NCBI GenBank assembly: GCA_963820185.1
Contig: CAWFYV010000005.1
Span: 62,001-126,000 of the forward strand
DNA: 64,000 nucleotides
DNA from: Aquilonibacter sp963820185
GTDB lineage: Bacteria; Vulcanimicrobiota; Vulcanimicrobiia; Vulcanimicrobiales; Vulcanimicrobiaceae
Direction: 5' to 3'
The notes below the pieces were generated by a model. That model was not told the DNA's origin. It saw only the letters and a list, made by a program, of their open reading frames with translations, and did no database searches. How positions within the stretch are numbered: the stretch's first letter is position 1; each line of letters begins with the position of its first letter. Position numbers and translations under genes: made by a program. This document shows, piece by piece, positions 25,154 through 35,526 of this stretch.

Positions 25154-26991
25154 GCGCGAACGGGCAAGATGCGACCAGAAAGCTCGGCGGCAAAACGCAG
25201 AATCTCGGTCGGCTTTCCGATCGCGTTGACGCCCTGCTGCACGATCTCTTGCAGGCGCTGCTGGAAGGCTGCGCGCTGCTGACGCTCGCTTTCGTCGGAC
25301 ACGGGATATGCGTTGTAAATTCCTTGGAGCACCGACGAATACTGCGACCATCCCTCGGACGTACGTCGTCCGAAAATGTGCTGACGATCGAGCCTGTGAT
25401 CGAGACACACCGTATACGCGTTGACGTCGAGCTGATGTGGCCGGAACGCCTTGGCTAAGCGCAGCAAGAACTCCCAGTCTTCCAACGCCGGCGCGTCGGC
25501 GCGAAACAGCCCAATTTGCGCCAAACAATACCGGCGATGCGCAACGGCTCCAAGGGGAACGCGGTTTGCGATCAACGATATCGCGCCAGAACCGGAGGAT
25601 CCGTCGTTTCCCTCGGCAACGACCGTCCCGTTTGCGCCGATAACCTCGTAGCCGGCTCTTCCGATTGTCGCCTCAATCGACGGATCGGCAAAAACGCGCG
25701 CCAGTTGCGCAAAGTAACCCGGATCGAATTTGTCATCGTCATCGAGATACGTGATGATCTCTCCGTTGATTTCGCCCAGCCCGGCATTACGCGCGGCTCC
25801 CGGTCCCTGTCCGTTACGACGCATGCGCGTGACACGCACGCGATCCTGCAGGCCCAAGTGCGCGACGATCGCCTGCGGGTCGGGCGTTCCGTCGCATACC
25901 ACAACGGCTTCCCAGCGCTCGTAGGTCTGCGCCTTGAGGCTCGAGAGCGCTCGAATCAGCGCGCCCATTCTTCCGCTAAACGGTACAACCGTACTGATGA
26001 GTCCGTTGCCCGCGAGCACATCGTCGCCGATCTGCGGAACGGCCGCGACGCTGGCTCGCGCACGCATCACGTACGGCCCGAGCTCTTCCTTCATCGCTTC
26101 TAGCTGTTCGGGATACGGAGCTCCGATCTCGGTGATCTTTCGTTCGACCATCGCCTGGAGTTCGGTCCGATAGCCTGCGAGCTGCTGATGGTACTTCGGT
26201 TGCGTGTAGCGATCGAGCAGTGTACAGAACTCCCGCAGTTGCGCGCCAGATTTCACGAAGGCCGTCACGCCGCTGCGGTTCTCGCCGTGAAACCTGATCA
26301 ACGCCTCCGGCTTGGCGATGAAGCCGAATCTCTTCCCGGCCGACGCCATTCTGATGTCGTATTCGTAATCGAGAATGACGGTGAGCGATTCATCGAGCAA
26401 ACCCAGCTCGGTGAAGATCTCCCGCGGAAAGAGCACCGTCGGGAGGTACATGCAACTGTCGCGCGTCAGGAGATTCGCGAACTCATTGCGTCCCGTGTAC
26501 GAATCGGCAGCGTCGAATTGCTGATGGTCGAAGTACTCCGCCACCGTGAGATCCTTGTTGACGATGCAAACAGACGCGTAGACGATATCGATGTCGCGAT
26601 GGCGGCGCCGGTAGTCAAGGACGTCCTCGACCAGCGTCGGCAGCAGCATATCATCAGCCGAGAGAAAGACGACGTAGTCGCCACGGGCTTCCAGAATGGC
26701 GTCGTTGTGATTTCGTTGGATGCCGACGTTCTCGGGGCGGGCGATCACGCGGAGGCGCTCGTCGCTGAACGATCGGATTACCTCGAGCGAATTGTCCGTC
26801 GAGGCGTTGTCGCAAACGAGGACTTCAATGTTGCGATACGTCTGCGACAGCGCGCTGCTGATCGCATCGGCGACGTACTTACCGTAATTATACGAAGTGA
26901 TAACGATGGTAACGAGTGGCTGGTCAGGTCTTGCCTGCCCCACGCCAATGCCGCCGGAATGGTCTAAAGTCACGCTTCTAGGTATCGGCAT
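25150..26991 (-). CDS. Two-domain family 2 glycosyltransferase
   Basis: This 613-residue protein contains two GT-A domains. The first (residues about 25-230) starts LVTIVITSYNYGKYV and has the nucleotide-binding FLSADDM. The second (about 335-530) starts STVVPFSGRMGALIRAL and has TYLDDDDKF. A C-terminal helical tail follows. There are no membrane helices, so it acts in the cytosol on sugar-nucleotide donors, probably adding two sugars to a lipid- or protein-linked acceptor. It heads the operon that runs through rfbG and rfbF to rfbC. Confidence 0.88.
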   Translation of the reverse strand: MPIPRSVTLDHSGGIGVGQARPDQPLVTIVITSYNYGKYVADAISSALSQTYRNIEVLVCDNASTDNSLEVIRSFSDERLRVIARPENVGIQRNHNDAILEARGDYVVFLSADDMLLPTLVEDVLDYRRRHRDIDIVYASVCIVNKDLTVAEYFDHQQFDAADSYTGRNEFANLLTRDSCMYLPTVLFPREIFTELGLLDESLTVILDYEYDIRMASAGKRFGFIAKPEALIRFHGENRSGVTAFVKSGAQLREFCTLLDRYTQPKYHQQLAGYRTELQAMVERKITEIGAPYPEQLEAMKEELGPYVMRARASVAAVPQIGDDVLAGNGLISTVVPFSGRMGALIRALSSLKAQTYERWEAVVVCDGTPDPQAIVAHLGLQDRVRVTRMRRNGQGPGAARNAGLGEINGEIITYLDDDDKFDPGYFAQLARVFADPSIEATIGRAGYEVIGANGTVVAEGNDGSSGSGAISLIANRVPLGAVAHRRYCLAQIGLFRADAPALEDWEFLLRLAKAFRPHQLDVNAYTVCLDHRLDRQHIFGRRTSEGWSQYSSVLQGIYNAYPVSDESERQQRAAFQQRLQEIVQQGVNAIGKPTEILRFAAELSGRILPVRA

Positions 26992-27050
26992 GGTCTCAGA
27001 CGGCGTTTAGGGGGGACCCGTCGGGAGCGCTTCCGAAGCCGTCGCGCAAC

Positions 27051-28088
27051 GTGCGCACCTGCATCGTCCACATCGGCACCCACAAAACCGGAACAACATC
27101 GCTCCAGCTGTTCACAGCGCAGAACCGGGCAGCGCTCGAGAGCGCCGGCCTCGCGCTCGTCATGACGGGAAGAACGGCGAATTTCCCCTACCTCAACTAT
27201 CTGCTGGCCTCCAAGCTTTCCGACCAAGCGTCGGAGACACATGCGTCCCTGGCCCAGGAGTTGCAAGAAAAGCCGGTCGACGCGTCGCTTATCACGTCCG
27301 AGGATCTGTCGCTCCTCTACACACAGCCCGATGCGCTAGGGGTACTCGCATCGGCAATCCGCACCGCCGGGTACACTCCAAAAATTCTCGTGTATCTGCG
27401 GCCACAGGCGCCGTATGCCGAATCGATGTACGTCGAGCGGGTCAAACAGGGCGAGTTTTTCCCGATGTCGTCCTTCATCCAACAGATCCTCGAGACGGGC
27501 GCATACCGCCCGGATTCCGCACCCGTAAATCTGGAGTTTCGTTACACCCGATTACTTGCGCCCTGGGTCGAGGCTTTTGGCAAAGAAAACATCGTCGTTC
27601 GGCCCTACGAGCCGGCGCGAGGAACGGCGTTTATCTTCGAGGACTTTCTTCAAACGATCACTCGAATCGCGCCAAGTTTCGGGCAGGCGCCGCTCGAGTT
27701 CTCAGTGGCCCAGCCGCGCGCGAACGAGAGCCTGAGCTTCGGCAGCCTCTTGGACACGACGTATGCGAGGCTCTTGCCCACGAAGCCGCCGCAGGCCGCG
27801 CCACGGACGCTCCTGCGGTCACAAGTGCCCGATTTTCCGGCGGCGTTGCTCGATCAACGCTATGCGCTCGTCACGCGCGAAGAAACGCTGGCATTTCTTG
27901 CGTCCTTTGGACCCGATAACGCAGCGATCGAGCGAGAGTTCGGCGTGCACATTCCATTCCAAACTGAAGGCGATGTCCCGGCAGCAAGCGATCCCGTTTG
28001 GCAAAAGGCCGCTATCGAACGAGCGATCTTCGATCGACTCTTAACGGTTTGGCTCGACGCCGCGCGACGATTGACCTCAGAAAAATAG
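27051..28088 (+). CDS. Sulfotransferase-family protein
   Basis: The 345-residue protein begins at GTG 27051 with CIVHIGTHKTGTTSLQ, the 5'-phosphosulfate-binding loop of PAPS-dependent sulfotransferases. A 3'-phosphate-binding Arg/Ser region is plausible around LVYLRPQAPYAESMY. The C-terminal region is family-variable. PAPS-forming genes cysNC and cysD lie 0.8-3.4 kb away, and glycan genes surround it, so sulfation of a sugar in the surface or flagellar glycan is likely. It overlaps the convergent permease gene by 12 bases. Confidence 0.8.
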   Translation: MRTCIVHIGTHKTGTTSLQLFTAQNRAALESAGLALVMTGRTANFPYLNYLLASKLSDQASETHASLAQELQEKPVDASLITSEDLSLLYTQPDALGVLASAIRTAGYTPKILVYLRPQAPYAESMYVERVKQGEFFPMSSFIQQILETGAYRPDSAPVNLEFRYTRLLAPWVEAFGKENIVVRPYEPARGTAFIFEDFLQTITRIAPSFGQAPLEFSVAQPRANESLSFGSLLDTTYARLLPTKPPQAAPRTLLRSQVPDFPAALLDQRYALVTREETLAFLASFGPDNAAIEREFGVHIPFQTEGDVPAASDPVWQKAAIERAIFDRLLTVWLDAARRLTSEK

Positions 28089-28838
28089 ACGCACGCCGAC
28101 GATCACGAGAATCGCCGCGAGCCCCACGCGAAACGCTCGCTCGGGCAGCCGTTTTGCAAGCGGCGTGCCGATCAGCACGCCTGGAATCGAACCTGCAAGC
28201 AGCAGCCCCGCGAGCCGTACGTTTACGTCGCCGAGTTTGAAGTGCCCGATGATCGCCGGCACCAACAACACCACGGCGAACGCGACGTCGGTTCCGACGA
28301 GCGTGCGCAGCTGCGCTTGCGAAAGCACGAGCAAGAGTAGTGGCAGCGTCAAAGAGCCGCTGCCGATCGAGGTGATACTGACCAACGTTCCCACGACGAA
28401 ACCGGTCAGCGCTAGCGGCAGATGGGGAAGCGCTTCGGCCGGCGGTCGCTTGTCGGCCGGAATCGATTTAGTAAACGCGACCGCGGCGGCTGCGACAAGC
28501 AGCGCGACGCCCAGCGCAATCTTCAGCACGTGGTTGACCGTATCGAGCGGCAGATGCGCGTGCAGCCAGCCGGTGATGAGCACACCGACGATTGCACCGG
28601 GTACACCACCGAGCGAGAGAAAGAGCAATGCGCCGTAGTTGACCGTCTGCGCGCGGATGTGCGTAAGGAAGGCAACGATCTTCGTGCCCAGACTGAAAAG
28701 CAGGTCGGAGCCGATGGCCGTGCTTGCGTCATAACCGAGAAAGAGCACGATGAGCGGTGTGGTGAGCGAACCGGCGCCGACGCCGGAATACGAGATGCAC
28801 AAGCCGACGATGAAGCCGATCAGTACGATTTGGATCAT
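28077..28838 (-). CDS. TauE/SafE-family (DUF81) membrane permease
   Basis: The 253-residue protein has about eight membrane helices in two inverted repeats, each starting with a glycine-rich G-x-G-S/A-G segment: YSGVGAGSLTTPLI near the N-terminus and SITSIGSGSLTLPLL in the middle. TauE/SafE proteins are proposed exporters or importers of sulfite, sulfoacetate or other sulfur anions. Its 4-base overlap with cysNC places it in the sulfate-assimilation operon, making a sulfate or sulfite transport role likely here. Confidence 0.88.
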   Translation of the reverse strand: MIQIVLIGFIVGLCISYSGVGAGSLTTPLIVLFLGYDASTAIGSDLLFSLGTKIVAFLTHIRAQTVNYGALLFLSLGGVPGAIVGVLITGWLHAHLPLDTVNHVLKIALGVALLVAAAAVAFTKSIPADKRPPAEALPHLPLALTGFVVGTLVSITSIGSGSLTLPLLLLVLSQAQLRTLVGTDVAFAVVLLVPAIIGHFKLGDVNVRLAGLLLAGSIPGVLIGTPLAKRLPERAFRVGLAAILVIVGVRLFF

Positions 28839-30668
28839 CGGATCTTCACGTGCGCCTCGATGTACTCCAGCAGTACCGACGCCGACTCTTCGATGCGATG
28901 GGTTGCGGTATCGACAACGAGCTCGGGACGCTCGGGCACTTCGTACGGCGACGACACGCCGGTGAAGTGGGCGAGTTCACCGCGCCGCGCGCGCCCATAG
29001 TGGCCTTTGACGTCGCGACCTTCCGCCGTGAGCAAATCGCACGCAACGTAGATTTCGTGGAAGGCGTTCGGATATGCCGAACGTGCCAGCTCACGATCGG
29101 CGGCAAACGGCGAGATCAACGCGCAGATCACGACGAACCCGGCGTCGGCAAAGACACCGGCGACGGCCGCCGTCCGGCGCACGTTTTCGGAGCGATCTTC
29201 GTCAGAAAAGCCGAGGTCGACGTTGAGCGAGGTGCGCAGCGTATCGCCGTCGAGCACGTACACGTGACGGCCGCGCTCGAAGAGCATCCGTTGCGCCGCC
29301 ATCGCGACCGTCGACTTGCCCGAACTGGGCAAGCCGGTAAGCCAAAACACGGCGCCGGCGTGACCGTTGCGAACCGCGCGCTCGACGCGCTCAACCGACG
29401 AGGTCATAGCGACGACGTTGGTCGCGCCTTCGCTGCGCGCATGACCGACGACCGCATCGATGCGACCGCCTGCGACGATCGTTCCGGAGCGCAGCAGCAC
29501 GAAGCGGCCAATAGACGATTCGGCCACGTTCGTATCCGCGGCGATCAATTCACGCGATACGAGCGAGACGACACCGACGTCGCCGCTTCGCAGTTCTTCG
29601 GACTCACGCGGCTCGAGCGTGTCGGGATCGATCGTCTCTTCGATCTTCGCCAGCGTCACCGGAATCTCGCGCGTGCCTAAACGAACGCGCAGTGCCTCGC
29701 CCGGCGCGCACGGGTCGGCGCCAAGCCATACGACCGTGGTCTGCGCGACGTGACCGAGCTGGGGGCATCGGTTGCGCGGCTGCCGACCGCGCCGCGATCG
29801 ACGAACACACGGGCGTCGAGTTCGAGCGCAACCGAGGATCCAGCGCCGGCGCGCTCGACTTCGCGCGGCCACTGGTGCACGGCGACCACGCGCGCCCCGG
29901 TCTGCAGCGGCCAAAACGTGAGAAACTCGCCGCGCTCCAACGTGCCGGATTCAACGCGGCCGGCGATCAAGCGTTTGTTCTCACGGCGATAGACGTCTTG
30001 CACGACGAAGCGCAGCGGGCCGTCTTGCCGCACCTCCGTGCGCTCGAGCGTTCCGAGCGCCTCGAGCAGCGTCGGACCCTTCCACCACGCCGTAAGCGGT
30101 CCGGGTTTGACGATGCCGTCGCCGCTGCGGGCGGCGATCGGCACGATCGCGCGCGCCTGCATGCCGAGCTGCTCGAGAAACGCGCGCACTTCGCCGGCTC
30201 GCTGCTCGTAGGCCGCTTGCGCATCGCTCGCCAAATCGAGCTTGTTGATCGCCACGAGTACGTTCGCGAAACCAAACCACCGCAAGAAGAGCGCTTGACG
30301 TCGCGTCTGTAACGTGATGCCTTCATCAGCGGCCACGACCATAACCGCGGCGTCGACTTCGGAGGCACCGCTCAACAAATTCCGGATCAGTTCGCGGTGG
30401 CCGGGAGCGTCGACAAAGACAAATTCAGCGTCGGGCGTGCGCACCCAAATGCGCGAGAGATCGAGCGTAATTGCCTGATCCCGCTCGAGCTGAAAAGCGT
30501 CGAGCAAAAACGAGTACTCGATCGGCACGCCGCGCTTTCGAGCTGGATGTTTCGAGCTCTTCGAGCTTTGCCGGGGTGACGAGGTCCGAGATCGACGAGC
30601 AGACGGCCAAGAATCGTGGACTTGCCCGCATCGACGTCACCGACCATCACGATGCGAACGTTCTTCAC
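28835..30668 (-). CDS. cysNC: Bifunctional sulfate adenylyltransferase subunit 1 / APS kinase, frameshifted
   Basis: The CysN GTPase part has GDVDAGKST (G1), DAPGHREL (G3) and NKLD (G4), followed by beta-barrel domains. The C-terminal APS kinase part has WLTGLPSSGKSTVAM, LDGDTLRTSLN and FADAGFVVICALISPF. Together they drive APS and then PAPS formation. The gene is split into at least four pieces with shifts near 30584, 30530 and 29760. The last falls in a C run (GATGCCCCCAGC), where one more C restores the frame. The reconstructed protein is about 610 residues, normal for CysNC. It overlaps cysD by 4 bases. Confidence 0.87.
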
Positions 30669-31470
30669 ATGTACCCCGTCGTGCGCAGACGTTCGAACGC
30701 GTCCTCGCTCTCGTTATCCATCGCCCGTCCGGCGCGTTCCGGCTCGCGCGTCACTTCGAGTTCCGCGATGATCTTCTCGAGCGTATCGGCGTCGCTCGCG
30801 ATCGGGAACGTAATGTTGCTCTCGCCGAGCGAGCGAAAGCGCTTCCCGTTCTTCGCAAGGTAGAGTGGGACGTACGGAATCTGCTCGCGCAGCGTGTAGC
30901 GCCAGATGTCGAGTTCGGTCCAATGCAGCAGCGGATGAATGCGCACGTGCGCGCCGTCGGGCACGTCGTAGGCATAGTAGTCCCACAACTCCGGCGGCTG
31001 CCCGCGTGGATCCCAGGATCCGTCGGCGTTGCGCGGGCTGAAGATCCGCTCTTTCGCGCGGATCGCTTGCTCGTCGCGGCGGATGCCCAAGAGAATCGCC
31101 GCGATATCCCTCGCGCGCGAGCAACGCACGCAGGCCCGCGGTTTTGCGCGCCGCATGACGCGCTGCGGGCGGCAACGTTTGGTCGACGCTGCTCTCGGGC
31201 GGGCAGAGTTCGTTTGCCACCGGAAGGTTCCACTCCGCAACCAAGCGATCGCGAAATGCGTAGACCTCCTCGAACTCCATACCGGTGTCGAGCAACACCA
31301 CCGGAAAGGGCACGTCGCCCAGGAAGGCCTTGCGGACCATCCACGAGCAGCGCGGTGGAATCTTTCCCGATCGACCACAGCATCGCGAGCGGCGCGACGC
31401 ACGAGAAGGCTTCGCGCAAGATGAAGATCGTGCGCGCTTCGAGCTCGTCGAGGTAGTCAAGGCGGGACAT
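30665..31470 (-). CDS. cysD: Sulfate adenylyltransferase subunit 2, frameshifted
   Basis: CysD is the PP-loop ATP pyrophosphatase that adenylates sulfate together with CysN. The start (MSRLDYLDELEARTIFILRE) and SIGKDSTALL are in one frame; KAFLGDVPFPVVLLDTGMEF in a second; and DEQAIRAKERIFSPRNADGS, WDYYAYDVPDGAHVRIHPLL, ELDIWRYTLREQI and ERLRTTGYM in a third. At least two single-base errors are needed to explain this. The complete length of about 268 residues and 4-base overlap with cysNC fit the usual cysD-cysN operon. Confidence 0.85.
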
Positions 31471-31567
31471 CCGTCCTAACTCTCGACCTCAACTTTGTAA
31501 GGTCCTCGTTTGTTAAAGCGAGCACACAATGACTTTGCGCTTGCGGGTCTAACCTATCGGTGGCGTT

Positions 31568-32494
31568 ATGTCACGGTATATCGAATTTTTCGGCCTCGAA
31601 CGCGACCCGTTCTTGGATACGGCCGACCCGTATTTCTATTGCGAGCTCGGCGCGCTGCGCAAGGCAAAGGAGCGGCTCGACGCGTCGGTCGACGCGTCGC
31701 GCGGGCTGACGGTCGTTCTGGGCGAGCCCGGGACCGGGAAGACCAGTCTGAGCGGCGCGCTCGAGCAGGACCTGCTGGCCGACGACCGCGTCGTGCTCGG
31801 CAAGATTCTCGACCCGACCTTCGCCAGCGACGTCGAGTTCCTGATCGCCGTCGGCCGCGTCTTCGGCCTCGCGCTGCCGCCGCGCTCGAGCGCGGCGCTG
31901 AAGAACGCGCTCAAGAACTTCTTCTTCGAGACAGCGATCCTCGAAAAGCGCAAGCTCGTGCTGACGATCGACGAAGCGCAGAACCTCAGCGACGAAAATC
32001 TCGAAGCGCTGCGCCTGCTGCTGAACTACCACGTCCCGCAGCGCAAACTGCTCAACATCTTGCTCTTCGGGCAGCGAACTGCGACGCGCATCCGCGCAAG
32101 GGTAACCTCGCCGACCGCGTGGACGGCTGGATCCGGCTCGTCGCGCTCGACGACGCGATGGCCTCGGCGATGCTCGATTTCCGGTTCGCGAGCCGGGCTG
32201 CTGCCCGGCCAGCAACTCTTCACGCCCGACGCGCGCGCGCTGCTGATCGACGCGGCCGCCGGCCTTCCGCGCAGGCTCACGATGGTGGCGCACGTGGCGA
32301 TGCAAGAGGCCAGCGATCGCGCGAGCCGCTGGTCAACGAAGACCACGTGCGCGCGGCGATGCTCGCACGCGGCATCGCCTCGCGCCGAGACTACCGTCGT
32401 GGCGTACGGCGGAGAACGGGGCACGCCCCGAATCCGATCGCCGCAGCTCGGCGTTCTGTTCAGCCGGCTCTTCGCACGCCGCTCCTCGCCATGA
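31568..32494 (+). CDS. ExeA/GspA-like AAA ATPase, with compensated frameshifts
   Basis: The N-terminus YIEFFGLERDPFLDTADPYF is typical of ExeA-type ATPases. Walker A is GEPGTGKTS and Walker B VLTIDEAQNLS. After LLNILLFGQ the frame is wrong for about 40 codons: the other frame reads RKGNLADRVDGWIRL and LDDAMASAMLDFRF. It then returns with LLPGQQLFTPDARALLIDAA and is again disturbed near NEDHVRAAMLARGI. The stop overlaps the next start (ATGA at 32491-32494). ExeA-like proteins energise assembly of envelope complexes; here the partner is probably the DUF11-type protein or glycosyltransferase that follows. Confidence 0.72.
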   Translation: MSRYIEFFGLERDPFLDTADPYFYCELGALRKAKERLDASVDASRGLTVVLGEPGTGKTSLSGALEQDLLADDRVVLGKILDPTFASDVEFLIAVGRVFGLALPPRSSAALKNALKNFFFETAILEKRKLVLTIDEAQNLSDENLEALRLLLNYHVPQRKLLNILLFGQRTATRIRARVTSPTAWTAGSGSSRSTTRWPRRCSISGSRAGLLPGQQLFTPDARALLIDAAAGLPRRLTMVAHVAMQEASDRASRWSTKTTCARRCSHAASPRAETTVVAYGGERGTPRIRSPQLGVLFSRLFARRSSP

Positions 32495-33929
32495 ATCGCG
32501 AGCCCGACTTCGACTCAAGCGCGGATATGCGGCTGCTCGAACTCCAGCGCACGCGCTCGGCTTGCCGGCTCCGCGAGCGCGCTCCTGGGAGAGCCGCCGC
32601 CGTCGCCCGACGCCGCGGCGTCGGATGAGCCGTCGGATAGCCCCGACGGCCGAGGGGCGGTCCTCGCCGTCAGACGCCACGCCACCCGGCAGTCATCCCT
32701 GGGGCGGTCGTCACCTATGCCCTCAGCGTCGTCAACGAAGGCGCCGCAGCCGCAGACGGGGTCGTCGCCGGCGTGCCGCTGCCCGGCGGCGCGACGTACC
32801 GCCTCGGCTCGTGCGGTAACGGCCGCTCGGCCGACGATAACGTTGCCGAGCGTTCTTCGGGGCGGGTTGGCTTCGGCACCATGCCGCCGGACAGCCGGCG
32901 CCCTTCAGTGGAAGTCGGCGTACGGCTGGGCACAAGCCGCTGCTCGCGATCCCCCAAGTCGCGCGCGCGAGCCGCCGTGCTGGGCGCGGCCCGCTCTCCG
33001 TCGAGCGCAGAGGCACCCGCGACCGCCTTGCCGGCGAGCTCGGCGCGGCCGACCGCGCGCTCTTCGAACCAAGACCGCTGATCCCCGTCGAGATTCCCGC
33101 CTAGGAGCTGCCGATCTACGAACTCGACGCCGAAGAGCAGATCGTCCACGAAGCCGCCGACGCCGCCCTCTCCGAGCCGCCGCGCGCGCCTGCTCCCGCG
33201 CCTGAACCGCGACGCCGGAGACTCGTCGCCGAGCCGGAACCCGCGCCGGAACCGGAGCCTCCCGCGCCGTTGCCTGAGCCGCGTCCGCGAAGCCGTCGTG
33301 CTCTACGGCAGGTTCGATCGTCCCACGATCGCTTCTTCGAGCGCGTCTTCCACGGTCGAAAGGGCCCACGATCCTACAGCACTGCATCTTCGGGAGCGCT
33401 TCGCTTGCGCGCTCGACGCCGACGGCGACGACCGCGGGCTCAAGGGCACCTCGCCGCGCAATCGCAGATTCTTCATCGCGTCTCTTGCACGAAAAACTCG
33501 GTAAGAAGGAACCGATCGCCGAATATGCGGGCTAGCTGCTCGCCGCATCGACGCGATCGCGCCTCGTCACCGTGCGGCCGGTCGAACGCCGAAGCAACGG
33601 CGGTTACTGCTGGCCAACGAACTGCACGAACCCGCGCTCGCCGTGGTCGCAAGATCGCCGAAGACCGCGACCGCTGGGACTTCGTCAAAGCGCGCCAGCT
33701 CACGCTCGCCCTGCAGGCTCAGCGCGTCGCCGTCGACGACGATGCGCGCGCCGCCGCAATCGAAAACGCACTGCGCTCCTACGCGCAACACTCGATGACG
33801 GCTTGCAAAAACTCTTCGTGCGCATGCGGATCGATCGGACCACGGGCGTTCTCTTCCAAACCGATACCGCTCTCGACGCCGCCGCTCGCGCACTGCTCGC
33901 CGCATTCGGACTGCGCGCTCGCGAATTGA
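32491..33929 (+). CDS. DUF11-like domain protein with Pro-rich linker, heavily frameshifted
   Basis: No single frame survives, but ordered fragments on the plus strand describe one protein. It starts at ATG 32491 (MNREPDFDSSADMRLLELQR). A beta-sandwich segment of DUF11 type follows (VVTYALSVVNEGAAAADGVV, GVPLPGGATYRLG). Next come an acidic ELPIYELDAEEQIVHEA region, a Pro/Glu/Arg-rich linker near 33190-33290, and a C-terminal region with DPTALHLRERFACALDADGD and RDRWDFVKARQLTLALQAQR. It overlaps the ExeA-like gene and precedes a glycosyltransferase. The exact ends and residues are uncertain. Location and function are unknown; DUF11 domains usually sit in cell-surface proteins. Confidence 0.45.
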
Positions 33930-33935
33930 GGCTGT

Positions 33936-34699
33936 TCTCGGAATCCCGATCGCCGGGTCGCCGGCCGCGCCTTCGTCGAGAGCGTCGACCAGCTTCGACT
34001 GCCGCCGTCCGTCACCGTGCTTCGAACGCGTGCATCATTACCGGAAACTTCATCCCCGCGCAGCGCGACGTCCTCCTCGAGCGCGCGCTCGCATGGAAAG
34101 CCGACGTGCTCGTCATGTGCGACGACGACATGGTGCTCTCGCCAAACGCGTTACGTCAAATTCTGCGCCCTGCTCGAAGCGGATCGCGCAATGCCGCTCT
34201 CGCCGGTGCCCTCTATTACTCGCGGGACGGTTTTCGTCCGATGGTCGTTGACCGTTGGGACGAAAACGACACGCCCACGGCTGTGATTCCCGCGTTCGAT
34301 CGTGAGCCGGTTCCCGTCGACGGCGTCGGCTTCGGCTGTGTCGCGCTCCGAGTGAGCCGCCCTGCTCGAGCTGATGCCGCCTTCTTTCGCGGCCCACATA
34401 CTTCATCGAACGCAGCGCCGGCCGGGTGCGCATATGCGACGAGGACTATCTCTTCTGCGCGCGCCTTCGGCAAGCTGGGCATCGCGTGTTTCTCCACCCC
34501 GGCGTGCGCTGCGGTCACTACGATCGCCAGTCGAGCGCCATTGCGCCCAAGGCCTGGGAGCCGCCGGAAATTACGCGACGGGAACGCATGGCCGCGCTGG
34601 TTGACGGCCACCCGGTGCTGGTCGAGAGCAAGGCCCGCGCCCACCAGCACGACCGAATCGCACGTTCGCGCGAACGTAGACTACGTGATTGTTCCCTAG
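33936..34699 (+). CDS. Glycosyltransferase (GT-A fold) fragment set, frameshifted
   Basis: Ordered pieces in shifting frames read ACIITGNFIPAQRDVLLERA, ALAWKADVLVMCDDDMVLSP, ALAGALYYSRDGFRPMVVDR, VDGVGFGCVALRVS, RICDEDYLFCARLRQAGHRV and FLHPGVRCGHYDRQS, ending in NVDYVIVP at 34699. The MCDDDM motif is the metal/nucleotide-binding DxD of a GT-A transferase, and GVGFGCVALR plus DEDYLFC are typical acceptor-side motifs. The start near 33936 is approximate. It lies beside the flagellar filament genes, so flagellin or surface glycan modification is plausible. Confidence 0.6.
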
Positions 34700-34705
34700 C
34701 GGATT

Positions 34706-35074
34706 TCAGCTGAAAAGCGCCGCCTGATTGCGGCGTTTTCCGGCAACCGAACGCGCGTAGGACTTCCAACGCGAAATAAGTTGCAAGCGCCCGCCGACCT
34801 CATCGTTGAATCGCTGGAGTCGCTTGAGTTGCCACTCCCGGTACTCTAGGACTCGGCGAACGCGCCCCGCGATTTCTTCGTCGAACTCGGGCGTACGCTC
34901 GGGCTGCGCCTCCACCCAGGCGTTCATAACGACGTGGCGCGCATGGCCCATTGCGGAAAGCAGCGCTTCGAATCCCGCCCAATCGCAGCGATCGATCAGC
35001 GGCCCGAGCTCTTTACATTGCCCCTCGAGCATCGCGACGCCGGAGCGAACTTCATCGAGCAACTTGCTAGCCAA
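34706..35074 (-). CDS. FliT-like flagellar chaperone candidate
   Basis: This 122-residue, all-helical, highly charged protein starts at TTG 35074, overlapping the corrected fliS stop. It has no membrane segment or clear motif. Position directly downstream of fliS and fliD, size and helical character fit the FliT-type secretion chaperone that usually follows fliS. The sequence similarity I can recognise is weak, so the name is by context. The neighbouring plus-strand glycosyltransferase converges on it. Confidence 0.5.
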   Translation of the reverse strand: MASKLLDEVRSGVAMLEGQCKELGPLIDRCDWAGFEALLSAMGHARHVVMNAWVEAQPERTPEFDEEIAGRVRRVLEYREWQLKRLQRFNDEVGGRLQLISRWKSYARSVAGKRRNQAALFS

Positions 35075-35517
35075 CTGCAGCGAACGTCGACGTCACGCCG
35101 TCGCCCCCCGAAAGATTCTTTTGCGCGCGGCGCTTGCGCTTTGAATTGCGTCACCGCGGTGTTCCACGTCTCGCGATATTCCCGGGCGTAGCCCAGAATG
35201 CGTTCGACACGTTCGGGATCCTTACGCATATTGGCCATGACGAGTTCCTTGTGCCAAAAGCCGTAGACGCGCAGGAGATTCTCTGAAAGTTCGCCGCCGA
35301 TCTCCATATTCAGCGAACTCATCAGCACCGTACACGCGCGTTGGGCGCGCAAAAGCGCTTTGTGAATCCCCTCGATGTCATCGCGCTCGTTCACCAGCTT
35401 GTCGTGAGCTTGCTGTGAAGCGATGATCAATACGTCGAAGATTTTGACGATCAGATCCTCGGGTGCGGCCGTGAGGATCGACGTCTCGAGATAGGTCTGC
35501 TCGTTGTTCTTTTTCAT
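35067..35517 (-). CDS. fliS: Flagellar export chaperone FliS (C-terminal frameshift)
   Basis: FliS binds the C-terminus of unpolymerised flagellin before export. The N-terminus NEQTYLETSILTAAPEDLIVKIFDVLIIA matches the FliS helix 1 pattern and the rest is four-helical, with ALLRAQRACTVLMSSLNMEIGGELSENLLRVY. The frame as given runs 26 codons into the next gene. Reducing the run of six G near 35110 to five gives a stop at 35067 and a normal length of about 150 residues, overlapping the fliT-like start by 8 bases. This is a good example of a homopolymer error. Confidence 0.85.
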
Positions 35518-35526
35518 GATGGTCCG

